Positions 52,824 to 61,918 are shown, counted from the first letter of the stretch. The stretch is 64,000 nucleotides of DNA from CALLPQ01 sp039819545 (GCA_039819545.1 JBCBRS010000008.1:65359-129358), one strand, 5' to 3'. Notes: a model not told the origin generated them from the letters alone. A program made the numbers and translations.

Positions 52824-54744
52824 GCAAATTCACAACGTCCGCCGTAATCCCCAACGCGTGGCGGACCGTCTCGACGATTTGTGGCGCATTCAGACGGGCC
52901 TCATCATACATTTTTGCAGGCGAGTTGTGATCCTGAAACCGGTCTGGCAACGTCATGGTCCGGATTTTCAATCCATTATCGAGAGCACCGACACTGGCGA
53001 GGTGGTGCATGACGATAGCGCCAAAGCCACAGATCGATCCTTCTTCAACAGTCACGAGGACTTCATGCTCGCGCGCGAGGCGTTCGGTCATGTCTGCGTC
53101 GAGGGGTTTGGCAAAACGCGCATCGGCAACCGTAGTGGAAAGCCCCTGCGCTTCCAAAATGTCGGCCGCTTTCAAGGTTTCGGCAAGACGCCCGCCATAG
53201 GCAAGAAGAGCAACTTTCGTCCCCTCACGGATAATCCGGCCTTTGCCGATTTCAAGGATCGAGCCGCGCGCAGGCATATCCACGCCGACGCCTTCACCGC
53301 GCGGATAGCGGAAGGCGATTGGCCCCTCGTCATACTCCACCGCCGTGCGGGTCATATGCATCAGGTCCGCCTCGTCACCCGCGGCCATGAGAACCATGTT
53401 CGGCAGGCAACCAAGATAGGCGATATCGAACGCCCCCGCATGGGTTTGGCCATCGGCCCCCACCAGGCCGGCGCGATCCATGGGCAAGCGTACGGGCAGG
53501 TTCTGGATTGCAATATCATGCACAACCGAATCGTAGGCCCGCTGAAGGAAAGTTGAGTAGATCGCCGCAAATGGGCGCAAGCCGTCGGCGGCAAGACCGG
53601 CGGCAAAGGTCACCGCATGTTGCTCCGCAATGCCCACATCATACATGCGGTCAGGATAAACATCGGCGAACATATCAAGGCTTGTGCCGGACGGCATCGC
53701 GGCGGTGATCCCGATAATTCGATCGTCTTCCTCTGCCTCCTGAATAAGGGTTTTGGCGAAGACTTTCTGATAGGCAGGCGCATTCGGTGTGGGCTTGTTC
53801 ATCTTGCCGGAGACGACATCGAATTTTGCCACACCATGATATTTATCTGCCGCTTCTTCGGCGGGCGCGTAGCCTTTGCCTTTTTGAGTGACCACGTGAA
53901 CAAGCACGGGGCCATCCTTCATGTCACGGGCATTTTCCAGCACCGGGACCAGATGATCGAGATTATGACCGTCAATGGGCCCCACATAGTAAAAGCCCAG
54001 TTCTTCAAAAAGGGTGCCGCCGGTAACCATGCCGCGGCCATATTCTTCGGCCTTGGCGAGCTGTTTATAAATTGCCTGGGGCAGACGCTTACCCAGTTGT
54101 TTGGAGAAAGACCGGAAGCCCTGATAAACACCCGATGATGAGGCGCGCGCAAGATAGGCGCTCATGGCCCCAACCGGCGGGGCAATTGACATATCATTAT
54201 CGTTCAGGATAACGATCATCCGTGTACCGAGATGTCCTGCATTGTTCATGGCCTCATAGGCCATACCCGCGGACATGGATCCGTCACCGATAACCGCGAT
54301 GGCGTGATTGTCTTTTTTCTGGTGATCGCGCGCACAGGCAAAACCGAGGGCCGCCGAGATGGACGTTGCCGCGTGGGCGGCGCCAAACGGGTCATATTCG
54401 CTCTCGGATCGCTTGGTGAAACCCGAAAGCCCTCCACCCTGACGCAGCGTGCGGATACGGTCACGGCGCCCGGTGAGAATTTTGTGCGGGTAACACTGGT
54501 GCCCCACATCCCAGACGAGTTTGTCATCGGGTGTGTTAAACACATAATGGATCGCTGTCGTCAGTTCCACCACGCCAAGACCAGAACCCAGATGCCCGCC
54601 CGTATGCGAAACGGCATCGATCATCTCCGCACGCAACTCATCGGCCAGCTGGCGCAGGTCCGACTTGTCCAGCTTGCGCAAATCGGCGGGCCAGGTCACT
54701 TGATCGAGAAGCGGCGTTGTGGTTTCGGTTGGCGTGTCGGTCAT
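52816..54744 (-). CDS. dxs: 1-deoxy-D-xylulose-5-phosphate synthase
   Basis: First enzyme of the non-mevalonate isoprenoid route: pyruvate plus glyceraldehyde-3-phosphate gives DXP, with thiamine diphosphate. From the ATG at 54744 (AGGA upstream) it is 642 residues. Motifs include HTGGHLGSGLGVVEL, VWDVGHQCYPHKILTGR, the TPP motif IGDGSMSAGMAYEAMNNAG, MPSGTSLDMF, YDVGIAEQHAVTFAAGLA and VTVEEGSICGFG. It leads a tight minus-strand operon. The usual ispA partner is not beside it. Confidence 0.97.
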   Translation of the reverse strand: MTDTPTETTTPLLDQVTWPADLRKLDKSDLRQLADELRAEMIDAVSHTGGHLGSGLGVVELTTAIHYVFNTPDDKLVWDVGHQCYPHKILTGRRDRIRTLRQGGGLSGFTKRSESEYDPFGAAHAATSISAALGFACARDHQKKDNHAIAVIGDGSMSAGMAYEAMNNAGHLGTRMIVILNDNDMSIAPPVGAMSAYLARASSSGVYQGFRSFSKQLGKRLPQAIYKQLAKAEEYGRGMVTGGTLFEELGFYYVGPIDGHNLDHLVPVLENARDMKDGPVLVHVVTQKGKGYAPAEEAADKYHGVAKFDVVSGKMNKPTPNAPAYQKVFAKTLIQEAEEDDRIIGITAAMPSGTSLDMFADVYPDRMYDVGIAEQHAVTFAAGLAADGLRPFAAIYSTFLQRAYDSVVHDIAIQNLPVRLPMDRAGLVGADGQTHAGAFDIAYLGCLPNMVLMAAGDEADLMHMTRTAVEYDEGPIAFRYPRGEGVGVDMPARGSILEIGKGRIIREGTKVALLAYGGRLAETLKAADILEAQGLSTTVADARFAKPLDADMTERLAREHEVLVTVEEGSICGFGAIVMHHLASVGALDNGLKIRTMTLPDRFQDHNSPAKMYDEARLNAPQIVETVRHALGITADVVNLHG

Positions 54745-54970
54745 AGGAAATCCTGAATACTGCAACTTTTCTCATCGCAAAGCGCCATGCGAAAGTGTGT
54801 GGCGCCGAACGCGAAATCATCGCTCTTTATGGCGCGTTTTTCAGTTGGGGGAAAGACGGGCCTCGCCAATTCAAGGTCAATTTTGCGATGTTTGCGCAAT
54901 CGCTGTTGCGTCGGTGCCCTAAGCCTGTGCCGACTGAATTTTTGCATCATTTTGCAGATGGTGTGGCAGA

Positions 54971-55060
54971 CCCCGGCTCAGCGGCCGGGGATACGCAACT
55001 CAATCTCAAACGAAGGCCGTACGCCCGGGCACGCGCCACAGACCCGGCAACTGTTTGAAT
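54971..55060. repeat. Palindromic repeat cluster (copies 4a, 4b) in the dxs-xseB gap
   Basis: Copy 4a (54971-54990) is a perfect CCCCGGC/GCCGGGG hairpin followed by ATACG, as at 26737. Copy 4b (about 55021-55060) has CGCCCGGGCACGCGCC and GACCCGGCAACTG, a degenerate match to 26664-26710. The order of the two types is inverted relative to the 26.7-kb cluster. The whole gap 54745-55151 holds no gene I can support, though relatives often have ispA here. Confidence 0.65.
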
Positions 55061-55151
55061 ACACGCCGAACCCGTTGACAGACCCATTACCCAGTGGATC
55101 AAGCCGGAAACTTGGCGTTTCTCTCCACAACGAGAACCGTACGCTAATTTC

Positions 55152-55394
55152 CTAGTCGAAGCTTGTCGGCTCGGCGGAGACGCTACCGCGGTCATCAACC
55201 ACAATCTTTTCGATTTTTTCCTGCGCCGATTGCAACTTTGTGGCGCAATGGGCTTTTAGGGCTGCGCCGCGTTCATAGAGCGCAATGGATTCTTCAAGCT
55301 CCGCCCGCCCGCTCTCCAGCTTCTGGACGATCTCCTCCAGTTCGGCCAGCGCGGTTTCGAACGTCATTTTCTTGATGTCAGCTGGCGTTGCCAT
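55152..55394 (-). CDS. xseB: Exodeoxyribonuclease VII small subunit
   Basis: Small partner of XseA in exonuclease VII, which degrades single-stranded DNA. The 80-residue helical protein has the family block TFETALAELEEIVQKLESG and LEESIALYERGAALKAHC, followed by KLQSAQEKIEKI. Lies 62 bases downstream of nagZ on the same strand. Confidence 0.96.
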   Translation of the reverse strand: MATPADIKKMTFETALAELEEIVQKLESGRAELEESIALYERGAALKAHCATKLQSAQEKIEKIVVDDRGSVSAEPTSFD

Positions 55395-55456
55395 GGCGGC
55401 GATCTCCTCTCATACGGCACCCGGTTATAGGACGATGCGCCGTGCGGGCAATTGTT

Positions 55457-56536
55457 TCAGGTTGTGATCTCATCGGTTTCCGGTGCCGGGGCGAGGCCTG
55501 GCTGCCAGACAGGTTTCAGGAGCGTACACAAATCGGCGAAGGTCTCCTCAATTTCAGCCATGGCCCTGGATATGGGCCCGGATATGGGACTCCGCGCCGC
55601 GCGCTCTGCGCGTGTCTTAGCTTTCCCGGCCAGCATTGGCACCGCTGCCGCCACATATCCCCGGTCGTCAAGGGACATGTTGCAGGCAAGGGCCACGTCA
55701 CAACCGGCGGCAATCGCCCTTTGTGCCCGGCTGGCATAGTCCCCGCCTAAGGCCTCCATTTTTAGATCATCGGTAATCAACAACCCGTCAAAACCAATCT
55801 GCCCCCTGATGACTTCCCCCACCACAATGGGTGAATGCGTGGCACACTGGTCCGGGTCAATCTGTGTATAAGTTACGTGCGCAGTCATGGCGACCCGCGT
55901 TTCGTTGAGCGCCTCAAAGGGTAAAAAGTCTGTCTGCTGAAGATCGCTGAGCGACGCCTCGACGACGGGCAGCGCCTTGTGGCTGTCGCATTGCGAACGT
56001 CCCAGCCCCGGCAGATGTTTCATCACCGGCTGAACGCCGCCGGCCATCGTGCCATCGATCATGGCCTGGCCAAGCTCAACGATGATATCGGGGTGTTTGG
56101 CGAGCGTTCGATCACCCAGGGTTACCGGATCAGAATCAATCTGCGGCACATCAAGGACAGGCACACAATTAAAGGTGACCCCACCATCGGCAACCATACG
56201 CGCGAGAAAATATCCGTTCAGCCAGGCCGCTTTGCGCGCCCGCGCCGGGTCAAGCCGCCAGAGCCTTCCAAAAACATCCGCAGGCGGATGCGTCGCCCAT
56301 GCCCCATGGTGGCGCGCTTGCATACGCGCAACACGCCCCCCCTCCTGATCAATCAGGATCGGCGCAGCGCGCCCGACAGCGTCGCGCAGGTCAGCACACA
56401 GCGCGCGCATTTGATCGGGAGACTGACAATGACGCGCGAACAGGATAAAGCCCCACGGGTCAACATCGCAAAAAAAAGACCGCTCCTCATCGGTGAGGAT
56501 CGGTCCTTCACAGTCGAGAATTACCGCACGCGCCAC
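55457..56536 (-). CDS. nagZ: Beta-N-acetylhexosaminidase NagZ
   Basis: Cytoplasmic GH3 enzyme that removes GlcNAc from muropeptides in wall recycling and in many bacteria feeds AmpC induction. The 359-residue protein begins at a GTG and has LIDQEGGRVARM, the phosphate-loop type MKHLPGLGRSQCDSHKALP with the catalytic His-Asp region, MTAHVTY and the nucleophile Asp in LLITDDLKMEAL. It follows the SPOR gene by 12 bases. Confidence 0.96.
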   Translation of the reverse strand: MARAVILDCEGPILTDEERSFFCDVDPWGFILFARHCQSPDQMRALCADLRDAVGRAAPILIDQEGGRVARMQARHHGAWATHPPADVFGRLWRLDPARARKAAWLNGYFLARMVADGGVTFNCVPVLDVPQIDSDPVTLGDRTLAKHPDIIVELGQAMIDGTMAGGVQPVMKHLPGLGRSQCDSHKALPVVEASLSDLQQTDFLPFEALNETRVAMTAHVTYTQIDPDQCATHSPIVVGEVIRGQIGFDGLLITDDLKMEALGGDYASRAQRAIAAGCDVALACNMSLDDRGYVAAAVPMLAGKAKTRAERAARSPISGPISRAMAEIEETFADLCTLLKPVWQPGLAPAPETDEITT

Positions 56537-56548
56537 GGAACAGATGCT

Positions 56549-57556
56549 CTAACGGGCTTTGACAAGGCAGTCCTGATTGCGTGCCTTCAGCCCATTGCAG
56601 AAGGTGCCTGCCGCATCGCTGCTATCAAAACCGGCAACGCGCAGGCGATAGTATATCCCCTTTGCGCCCAGATCAGCGCGTTCAATATCCTTCGACTTGC
56701 CATCAATATACCCGCCAAACCGTTGGCCCAAACGCCCCCAGAACTGGTCCGCCTCCGCTTGGGAACGGAAAGCACCGACCTGAACCACATGCGTCCCGAC
56801 AGGTGTACCCGCACGCCGCGTTTGCCCTTGCGATTGCGCGGAAGAAGAGGTGCTTTGCGCCGACGACCCTGTGGCTGCCGGGCGGGTTGCGGTCGTCTTT
56901 GTCACCGGCGTGACACCGCGCGAGGGTGCGGGCGGCACCGTCACCGATGCGGCGGGCGCCGTTGCTTCTTCGATGACAGTGGTCAGCGTCTTGCCGTCGG
57001 CGGTTTCAAACCGCACGCCGTTGGTTGCGGGCGCTGCGCCGACAACCTTGTCGCGCACCGCCCCGGTCGCGCCAGCGGCCTTGTCAGCGATAGACGCGCC
57101 TGCCCCGGCGAGGGTTTTGGCGCCGCGCGCTGCCGCATCGCCGATATCTTCACCATTGGTGTTCTCAATCGCTTGCGCTGCGATGGCCGCAATGGGGTCT
57201 TCATCATCAAGGGTAATCGGTTGCTCGGGCGCGCTGGCCAAAACCTCTGTGCGCGCGGGCGTGCGTCCATCGATCCGGTCATAAACCTCGCGGTTTGGCT
57301 CCGTGGTTACCGTCTCCCCGCCAGCCGTCACCGTGCGTTTCACAGGCTCCGGATCAGCAGCGACATAAGGAACGTCCCGCGCCGCCGTGCCCTGGCGGAT
57401 GCCCTTATTGTAAGCAAGCCATACGATAAACGAAAAGGCCAGCAACATGGCGAGGATGATCAGCAAAACCACAAAGCCCGAAACGCCGCGGTCCTCATCA
57501 TCAAAATCGTCGATGTCGTCGAAATTCTCGTCAAAATCGTCAATCGTACTGGTCAT
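56549..57556 (-). CDS. SPOR-domain membrane protein
   Basis: The 335-residue protein has an acidic cytoplasmic start, one membrane helix (FVVLLIILAMLLAFSFIVWL), a long Ala/Thr/Pro-rich linker and a C-terminal SPOR domain (about 260-335: HVVQVGAFRSQAEADQFWG to AGTFCNGLKARNQDCLV), which binds denuded peptidoglycan at the division site. GAGGATAAAG precedes the ATG. In relatives argS lies between dgt and this gene; it is absent here. Confidence 0.93.
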   Translation of the reverse strand: MTSTIDDFDENFDDIDDFDDEDRGVSGFVVLLIILAMLLAFSFIVWLAYNKGIRQGTAARDVPYVAADPEPVKRTVTAGGETVTTEPNREVYDRIDGRTPARTEVLASAPEQPITLDDEDPIAAIAAQAIENTNGEDIGDAAARGAKTLAGAGASIADKAAGATGAVRDKVVGAAPATNGVRFETADGKTLTTVIEEATAPAASVTVPPAPSRGVTPVTKTTATRPAATGSSAQSTSSSAQSQGQTRRAGTPVGTHVVQVGAFRSQAEADQFWGRLGQRFGGYIDGKSKDIERADLGAKGIYYRLRVAGFDSSDAAGTFCNGLKARNQDCLVKAR

Positions 57557-57795
57557 ATCACTTTATCCTCGGTCAGCGCGGCATCGACCCTATCGGTGCG
57601 CGGCGTCGGTCACTTGCGTCTATTCCCTGTTGCCCTTGCCTTATCGCGCGTTTTACGGGCGCATCAACAAGATGAGAGCGGCAAAGGACCGAATCGTTTC
57701 CTACCACAGTGTAACACCGCGAAAGCGGTAAAAAAATGACGTAGATTGTCATGGTCGCAGCGTAACGGAAGGCCGAACAAAAAACGCATCCTCGT

Positions 57796-59037
57796 TTATA
57801 TGCGCAGCGCCGCACCGCCGAACAACCGGTCATGTTCACGAATGGCAAAGCGGTCGGTCATGCCGGCAATATAATCACAGACAATGCGCGGCAACTTATT
57901 GGCATTGGTGCCAGCGTCGTCATTCTCAAAACGCGAATGCCATTCGGGCGGCAGGGTTTCCGGCTCATTCAGGAAGACCTCAAACAAATCGCGCACCAGC
58001 CTTTTCGCCTGAGAGCGCGCGCGATTGACCTCAAAATGGCGATACATATTTTTCATCAGGAACGCCCGGAGCGCGTTGAGCTGGTCTTTGAAGGCTGGCG
58101 AGAAATCGACGAGCGTCTGGCCCGCCCGGCGCACATCATCGGCCGTTTCTGGCCTTACGGAACGAAGCTGCTTTTGCGTATGGCGGACGACATCGTCGAC
58201 CATCATGCCGATCAGGTCGGAGACGCTTTCGGCAATCTGAATTTCGCGCGGGGTATCGGGGTAGCGCGCCATGGTTGCCTGCAGGATTGGCCCGAACAGG
58301 GGCAGCGTCAGTGCCTGGTCGAAACTGAAGAGCTTGGCGCGCAACCCATCATCGATATCGTGATTATTGTAGGCAATATCATCGGCAATGGCAGCAACCT
58401 GTGCCTCCAGCGAGGCATAGCTACCGAGCCAAAGATCCTGCTTGCGAGAATATTCCACAATCGCCGCTGGCAGGGGCGCCAGACCATCGCCCACCAGCGG
58501 GCCATTATGTTTGACCGCCCCTTCAAGGGTTTCCCAGGTCAGATTGAGCCCATCAAACCGGGCGTGGCGACGCTCCAGCCGGGTGAGAAGCCGCAAGGTC
58601 TGAGCGTTATGATCAAACCCGTTATAGTCCGCCATGCAGGCCTGCAGCATGTCTTCGCCGGTGTGGCCAAAGGGCGGGTGGCCAAGATCGTGCGCGAGCG
58701 CAACGGTTTCGGCAAGATCCTCGTCAATTTTCAGGGTTCGCGCGATGGTCCGCGCGATTTGCGCAACTTCAAGCGAGTGCGTTAGCCGTGTGCGAAAGTA
58801 GTCGCCCTCATGATAGATAAAGACTTGTGTTTTATGTTTGAGCCGGCGAAACGCGGTGGAATGGACAACCCGGTCGCGGTCGCGCTGAAACGGGGTGCGC
58901 GAGGCTGATTCAGGCTCCCCATAGAGCCGCCCGCGCGTCTGATCTGCGCGTGCGGCGTAAGGCGCAAGCGGTGCGGGAAAGGCCATGGGCGCCGTTGCTT
59001 TCATCAGGTCGGGCGTGCGCTCGGTGGCATCGGACAT
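57796..59037 (-). CDS. dgt: Deoxyguanosinetriphosphate triphosphohydrolase-like protein
   Basis: HD-domain dNTPase that splits dNTPs into nucleoside and triphosphate. The 413-residue protein has RDRDRVVHSTAFRRLKHKTQ, RTRLTHSLEVAQIARTIA, the metal motif ALAHDLGHPPFGHTGED and ADDIAYNNHDIDDGLRA. It fits the type 2 subfamily common in alphaproteobacteria. GGAAGGAG lies before the ATG. It diverges from erpA. Confidence 0.95.
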   Translation of the reverse strand: MSDATERTPDLMKATAPMAFPAPLAPYAARADQTRGRLYGEPESASRTPFQRDRDRVVHSTAFRRLKHKTQVFIYHEGDYFRTRLTHSLEVAQIARTIARTLKIDEDLAETVALAHDLGHPPFGHTGEDMLQACMADYNGFDHNAQTLRLLTRLERRHARFDGLNLTWETLEGAVKHNGPLVGDGLAPLPAAIVEYSRKQDLWLGSYASLEAQVAAIADDIAYNNHDIDDGLRAKLFSFDQALTLPLFGPILQATMARYPDTPREIQIAESVSDLIGMMVDDVVRHTQKQLRSVRPETADDVRRAGQTLVDFSPAFKDQLNALRAFLMKNMYRHFEVNRARSQAKRLVRDLFEVFLNEPETLPPEWHSRFENDDAGTNANKLPRIVCDYIAGMTDRFAIREHDRLFGGAALRI

Positions 59038-59222
59038 GCGTCATCTCCTTCCAGGCAAGGGTTTCGCAAGGCAGCTAAGGTGCGCCATGACGCCGGATGA
59101 TGACTTCACAAGCCCCCCCGGTACCCTATATCTAGGCTTTACCAAGGTTCGAATGTTTGTCACCCATTTGCCATCGCCGAGATCATCAAGGTGAAAAGCC
59201 AGGCACGTCGCAGGAGTTGAGT

Positions 59223-59576
59223 GTGAGTGAAACGATACAAATGCCGCAAGCGGGCACCGTGACGGTTTCAGACCGGGCGGCTAAACGCATCGCCGCTATC
59301 CTGAAAAAAGAAGATGCCGGGGCTATGCTACGCGTTGGCGTGGCAGGGGGAGGCTGTTCGGGCTTTCAATACACGTTTGATATTGTACATGACCGCGCAA
59401 GCGATGATCTTGCCATCGAAAAAAATGGGATCACCGTGTTGGTCGATCAGATGTCGCTGGAATTCTTGGCAGGGTCGGAAGTGGATTTCGCGGACGAAAT
59501 CATCGGCGCTGCTTTTCGCATCAATAATCCGAATGCCACCGCCAATTGCGGCTGCGGCACCAGTTTTTCTGTTTGA
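59223..59576 (+). CDS. erpA: Iron-sulfur cluster insertion protein ErpA
   Basis: A-type carrier that delivers Fe-S clusters to apo-proteins, including isoprenoid enzymes IspG/H. The 117-residue product starts at GTG 59223 with AGGAG upstream. The conserved cysteines are in GGGCSGFQYTFD and NCGCGTSFSV, with the tail Cys pair complete. The stop TGA is in the same frame as the nitroreductase that follows. Confidence 0.95.
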   Translation: MSETIQMPQAGTVTVSDRAAKRIAAILKKEDAGAMLRVGVAGGGCSGFQYTFDIVHDRASDDLAIEKNGITVLVDQMSLEFLAGSEVDFADEIIGAAFRINNPNATANCGCGTSFSV

Positions 59577-59588
59577 TGGCGGCCGGTC

Positions 59589-60275
59589 CTGACCGCCGCT
59601 GACGCCATCCGCGCGCGCCGCTCAGTTCGGGCATTTACCGGCGTGGCTGTTGCGCCTGAACTTTTGCGGGCGGTCTTGGAGGCCGCTCTATGGGCCCCGT
59701 CGGGCGGTAATCTGCAACCGTGGCGGATCGATGTGGTCGCGGGCGCTGCGCGTGACCAGCTTGTGGCGCGCACGAAAGCCGCCATTGCGGCAAACCCGTT
59801 TGCCGATGAAGCCGAAATCGAGGTTTATCCGAAATCCTTGTGGGAGCCCTATCGCAGTCGGCGTTTTGCCGTTGGCGAAGCGCTTTATCAGTCTATTGAC
59901 ATTCCGCGTGAGGATAAAGCGGCCCGGCTTGCGCAGCTTGCCCGTAATTTCGAGTTCTTTGGTGCGCCCGTGGGGCTCTTTTTCTCGCTTGATCGTCGAT
60001 TTGATAAAGGCCAGTGGGCCCACCTCGGCATGGTGATGCAGTCAATTGCCCTTGTTGCCCATGAGCACGGCGTTGCCACCTGTATGCAGGAAGCCTGGGC
60101 AACGCGGGCGGCCACCGTTGCTGCGTGTCTTGGCCTCCCCGAAACCCATCAGCTTTATTGCGGCATGGCCCTTGGGTATGAGGATCAGACCGCGCCAATC
60201 AACCAATGGCGGTCAACGCGCGGACCCTTGGACGAAATGGTTTCGTTCCACGAAGACGCCTTGCCCTCGACATAA
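59589..60275 (+). CDS. Nitroreductase family protein with an unusual start
   Basis: FMN-dependent oxidoreductase of about 228 residues if it starts at CTG 59589. The conserved N-terminal FMN-binding element AIRARRSVRAFTG lies upstream of the first GTG (59643), and no ATG, GTG or TTG precedes it in frame after the erpA TGA. An ATG at 59576 overlapping the erpA stop is in the next frame and reads eight codons (MAAGPDRR), so one base may be missing near 59579-59594. The rest (LWAPSGGNLQPWRI, ARNFEFFGAPVGLFF, LGMVMQSIALVAHEHG, YCGMALGYED) is intact. The alternative is a CTG start or read-through. Confidence 0.85.
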   Translation: MTAADAIRARRSVRAFTGVAVAPELLRAVLEAALWAPSGGNLQPWRIDVVAGAARDQLVARTKAAIAANPFADEAEIEVYPKSLWEPYRSRRFAVGEALYQSIDIPREDKAARLAQLARNFEFFGAPVGLFFSLDRRFDKGQWAHLGMVMQSIALVAHEHGVATCMQEAWATRAATVAACLGLPETHQLYCGMALGYEDQTAPINQWRSTRGPLDEMVSFHEDALPST

Positions 60276-60287
60276 GAGACATCCCCC

Positions 60288-61070
60288 ATGAAGATCGCCA
60301 CATTCAATGTGAACTCCATCAATGCGCGGCTGGCCGGTGTTTTGGAATGGTTTGATAGCGCGCAGCCCGATGTGGCCGTGCTGCAGGAAATCAAATGCAT
60401 TGATGAGAAATTCCCGGCCAGTGCCTTTGAAGATCGCGGGTATAATGTCGCCGTGCACGGACAAAAAACCTATAATGGTGTGGCGTTCGTGTCGAAACAT
60501 CCGATCGATGATGTGCGTCGCGGCTTGCCTGGCAATGATGATGACGAGCAAGCGCGTTACATTGAGGCAATGGTCATGCCAGCGGATACCAAGCCGGTCC
60601 GCGTGGGCGGGCTTTATCTGCCCAATGGCAATCCGGCGCCGGGGCCGAAATATGACTATAAACTCGGCTGGATGGAGCACCTGCACGCGCACGCCGAACA
60701 GCTTCTCGCCCTGGAAGAGCCTTTTATGCTGGCTGGTGATTTTAACGTGATCCCGCAAGCCGAAGACGTGCATGACCCCGCCGCATGGGCGGATGATGCG
60801 CTTTATCGTACCGAGACGCGCGCGGCCTTTCGACGTCTGGTCAACCTTGGCCTTACCGATGGCCTTCGGCAGATTGATCCGCATACGGTGCGCTATACCT
60901 TCTGGGATTACCAGCGCGGTGCCTGGCAGAAAGATCATGGCATACGGATTGACCATCTTCTCTTGTCGCCAACGGTTGCTGACCGGCTCACCCATGCCGA
61001 TGTGGACCGGACGGAGCGGGACAAGGAAAAACCCTCTGACCATGTGCCCGTCTGGGTTGAGATCGAGTGA
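60288..61070 (+). CDS. xthA: Exodeoxyribonuclease III / AP endonuclease
   Basis: Mg-dependent base-excision-repair enzyme of the EEP fold that cuts at abasic sites and trims 3' ends. The 260-residue protein has MKIATFNVNSINARL, VAVLQEIKCIDEKFP with the metal Glu, YLPNGNP, AGDFNVIP and the final SDHVPVWVEIE with catalytic His. Starts 12 bases after the nitroreductase stop, so likely cotranscribed. Confidence 0.97.
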   Translation: MKIATFNVNSINARLAGVLEWFDSAQPDVAVLQEIKCIDEKFPASAFEDRGYNVAVHGQKTYNGVAFVSKHPIDDVRRGLPGNDDDEQARYIEAMVMPADTKPVRVGGLYLPNGNPAPGPKYDYKLGWMEHLHAHAEQLLALEEPFMLAGDFNVIPQAEDVHDPAAWADDALYRTETRAAFRRLVNLGLTDGLRQIDPHTVRYTFWDYQRGAWQKDHGIRIDHLLLSPTVADRLTHADVDRTERDKEKPSDHVPVWVEIE

Positions 61071-61097
61071 GGCGCGGCGGCCAGTCCACCAGATCGG

Positions 61098-61829
61098 TCA
61101 ATGAAACCGGATAGAGACGCGCACACAGCCAAGAATGGTCACCGGCGGCTCATCACTTTTTGATCCCTGATCAAGAAAAAACGTCGTGTACTGATCACGC
61201 GTTGAGTGCGGCTCGAGCCGGGCCGGGTTTTGGTGCCATCGTCGCAGCATGCAGGTCTCCCCGCGCACGGCCAGACAATAGGTCCCCTCAACCGGCTTGC
61301 GATCTTCGTAATCGATCACAACGAGCGTATCTGGCGGGAAGGCTCGATCGATCGCGTGGTCAGTTACAAACAGCGCAAACAGCCCGCCCTGCCCGTAGGT
61401 CACGGGAATATAATCCTCCGCAAAGTCATGGGGGTCTGCATTGGAGGGTTCCAAAAATTGGCGCGCAGCATCCTGGCTGATCACCGGCACATGCTGGAGA
61501 TAGCGCCGCAGATAGGCTGCCGCCGCGTGCGTGTCAGCCTCCGTCGCAGAACGCGCGCCCTCCGACAGCCAGGTCAGCGGTACCTTTAGCGTCTCCGATA
61601 ACTTGGCGAGCATCAGGCGGCGCGGATCATGGATACCGCTTTCCCAATTTGCCACTGTCGGCTGACTGACGCCTACCCGTTCGGCAAGATCAGATTGACT
61701 GAACGCTGCACTTTTGCGCGCGTGCTTGATCCGATCACCGATAGACTGATCGCCCGAGGCCTGTTGCAGGCTTGACCGCGCCGTACTCGGCCAGTCTTGC
61801 TCCCTGCCGTTCTGGCTGTTGTCATCCAT
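61098..61829 (-). CDS. XRE-type HTH regulator with LexA/CI-like C-terminal domain
   Basis: From the ATG at 61829 (GGGAAATA upstream) the 243-residue protein has an XRE helix-turn-helix (about 31-85: IGDRIKHARKSAAFSQSDLA, ERVGVSQPTVANWESG) and an S24-like C-terminal domain. In that domain the place of the self-cleavage GDS motif reads TDHA (LFVTDHAIDRAFPPD) and the place of the Lys reads Arg (MLRRW), so autoproteolysis is not expected. It probably responds to another signal. A palindrome lies about 90 bases upstream. Confidence 0.85.
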   Translation of the reverse strand: MDDNSQNGREQDWPSTARSSLQQASGDQSIGDRIKHARKSAAFSQSDLAERVGVSQPTVANWESGIHDPRRLMLAKLSETLKVPLTWLSEGARSATEADTHAAAAYLRRYLQHVPVISQDAARQFLEPSNADPHDFAEDYIPVTYGQGGLFALFVTDHAIDRAFPPDTLVVIDYEDRKPVEGTYCLAVRGETCMLRRWHQNPARLEPHSTRDQYTTFFLDQGSKSDEPPVTILGCVRVSIRFH

Positions 61830-61918
61830 TATTTCCCGTTCTCCTCCCCACTGATCCAACCGCCCACCGTCGGCGAAAGCCTCTATTCAGCCTGCCTGCC
61901 TAAGACCGCGATGACGGA

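Noticed and set aside
55979..57739. Plus-strand ORF of 586 codons
   Set aside because: It lies opposite nagZ and the SPOR gene, which have clear family motifs; the plus product is Arg/Pro-rich and patternless.
57832..58785. Plus-strand ORF of 317 codons
   Set aside because: Opposite strand of dgt, whose HD motifs are complete.
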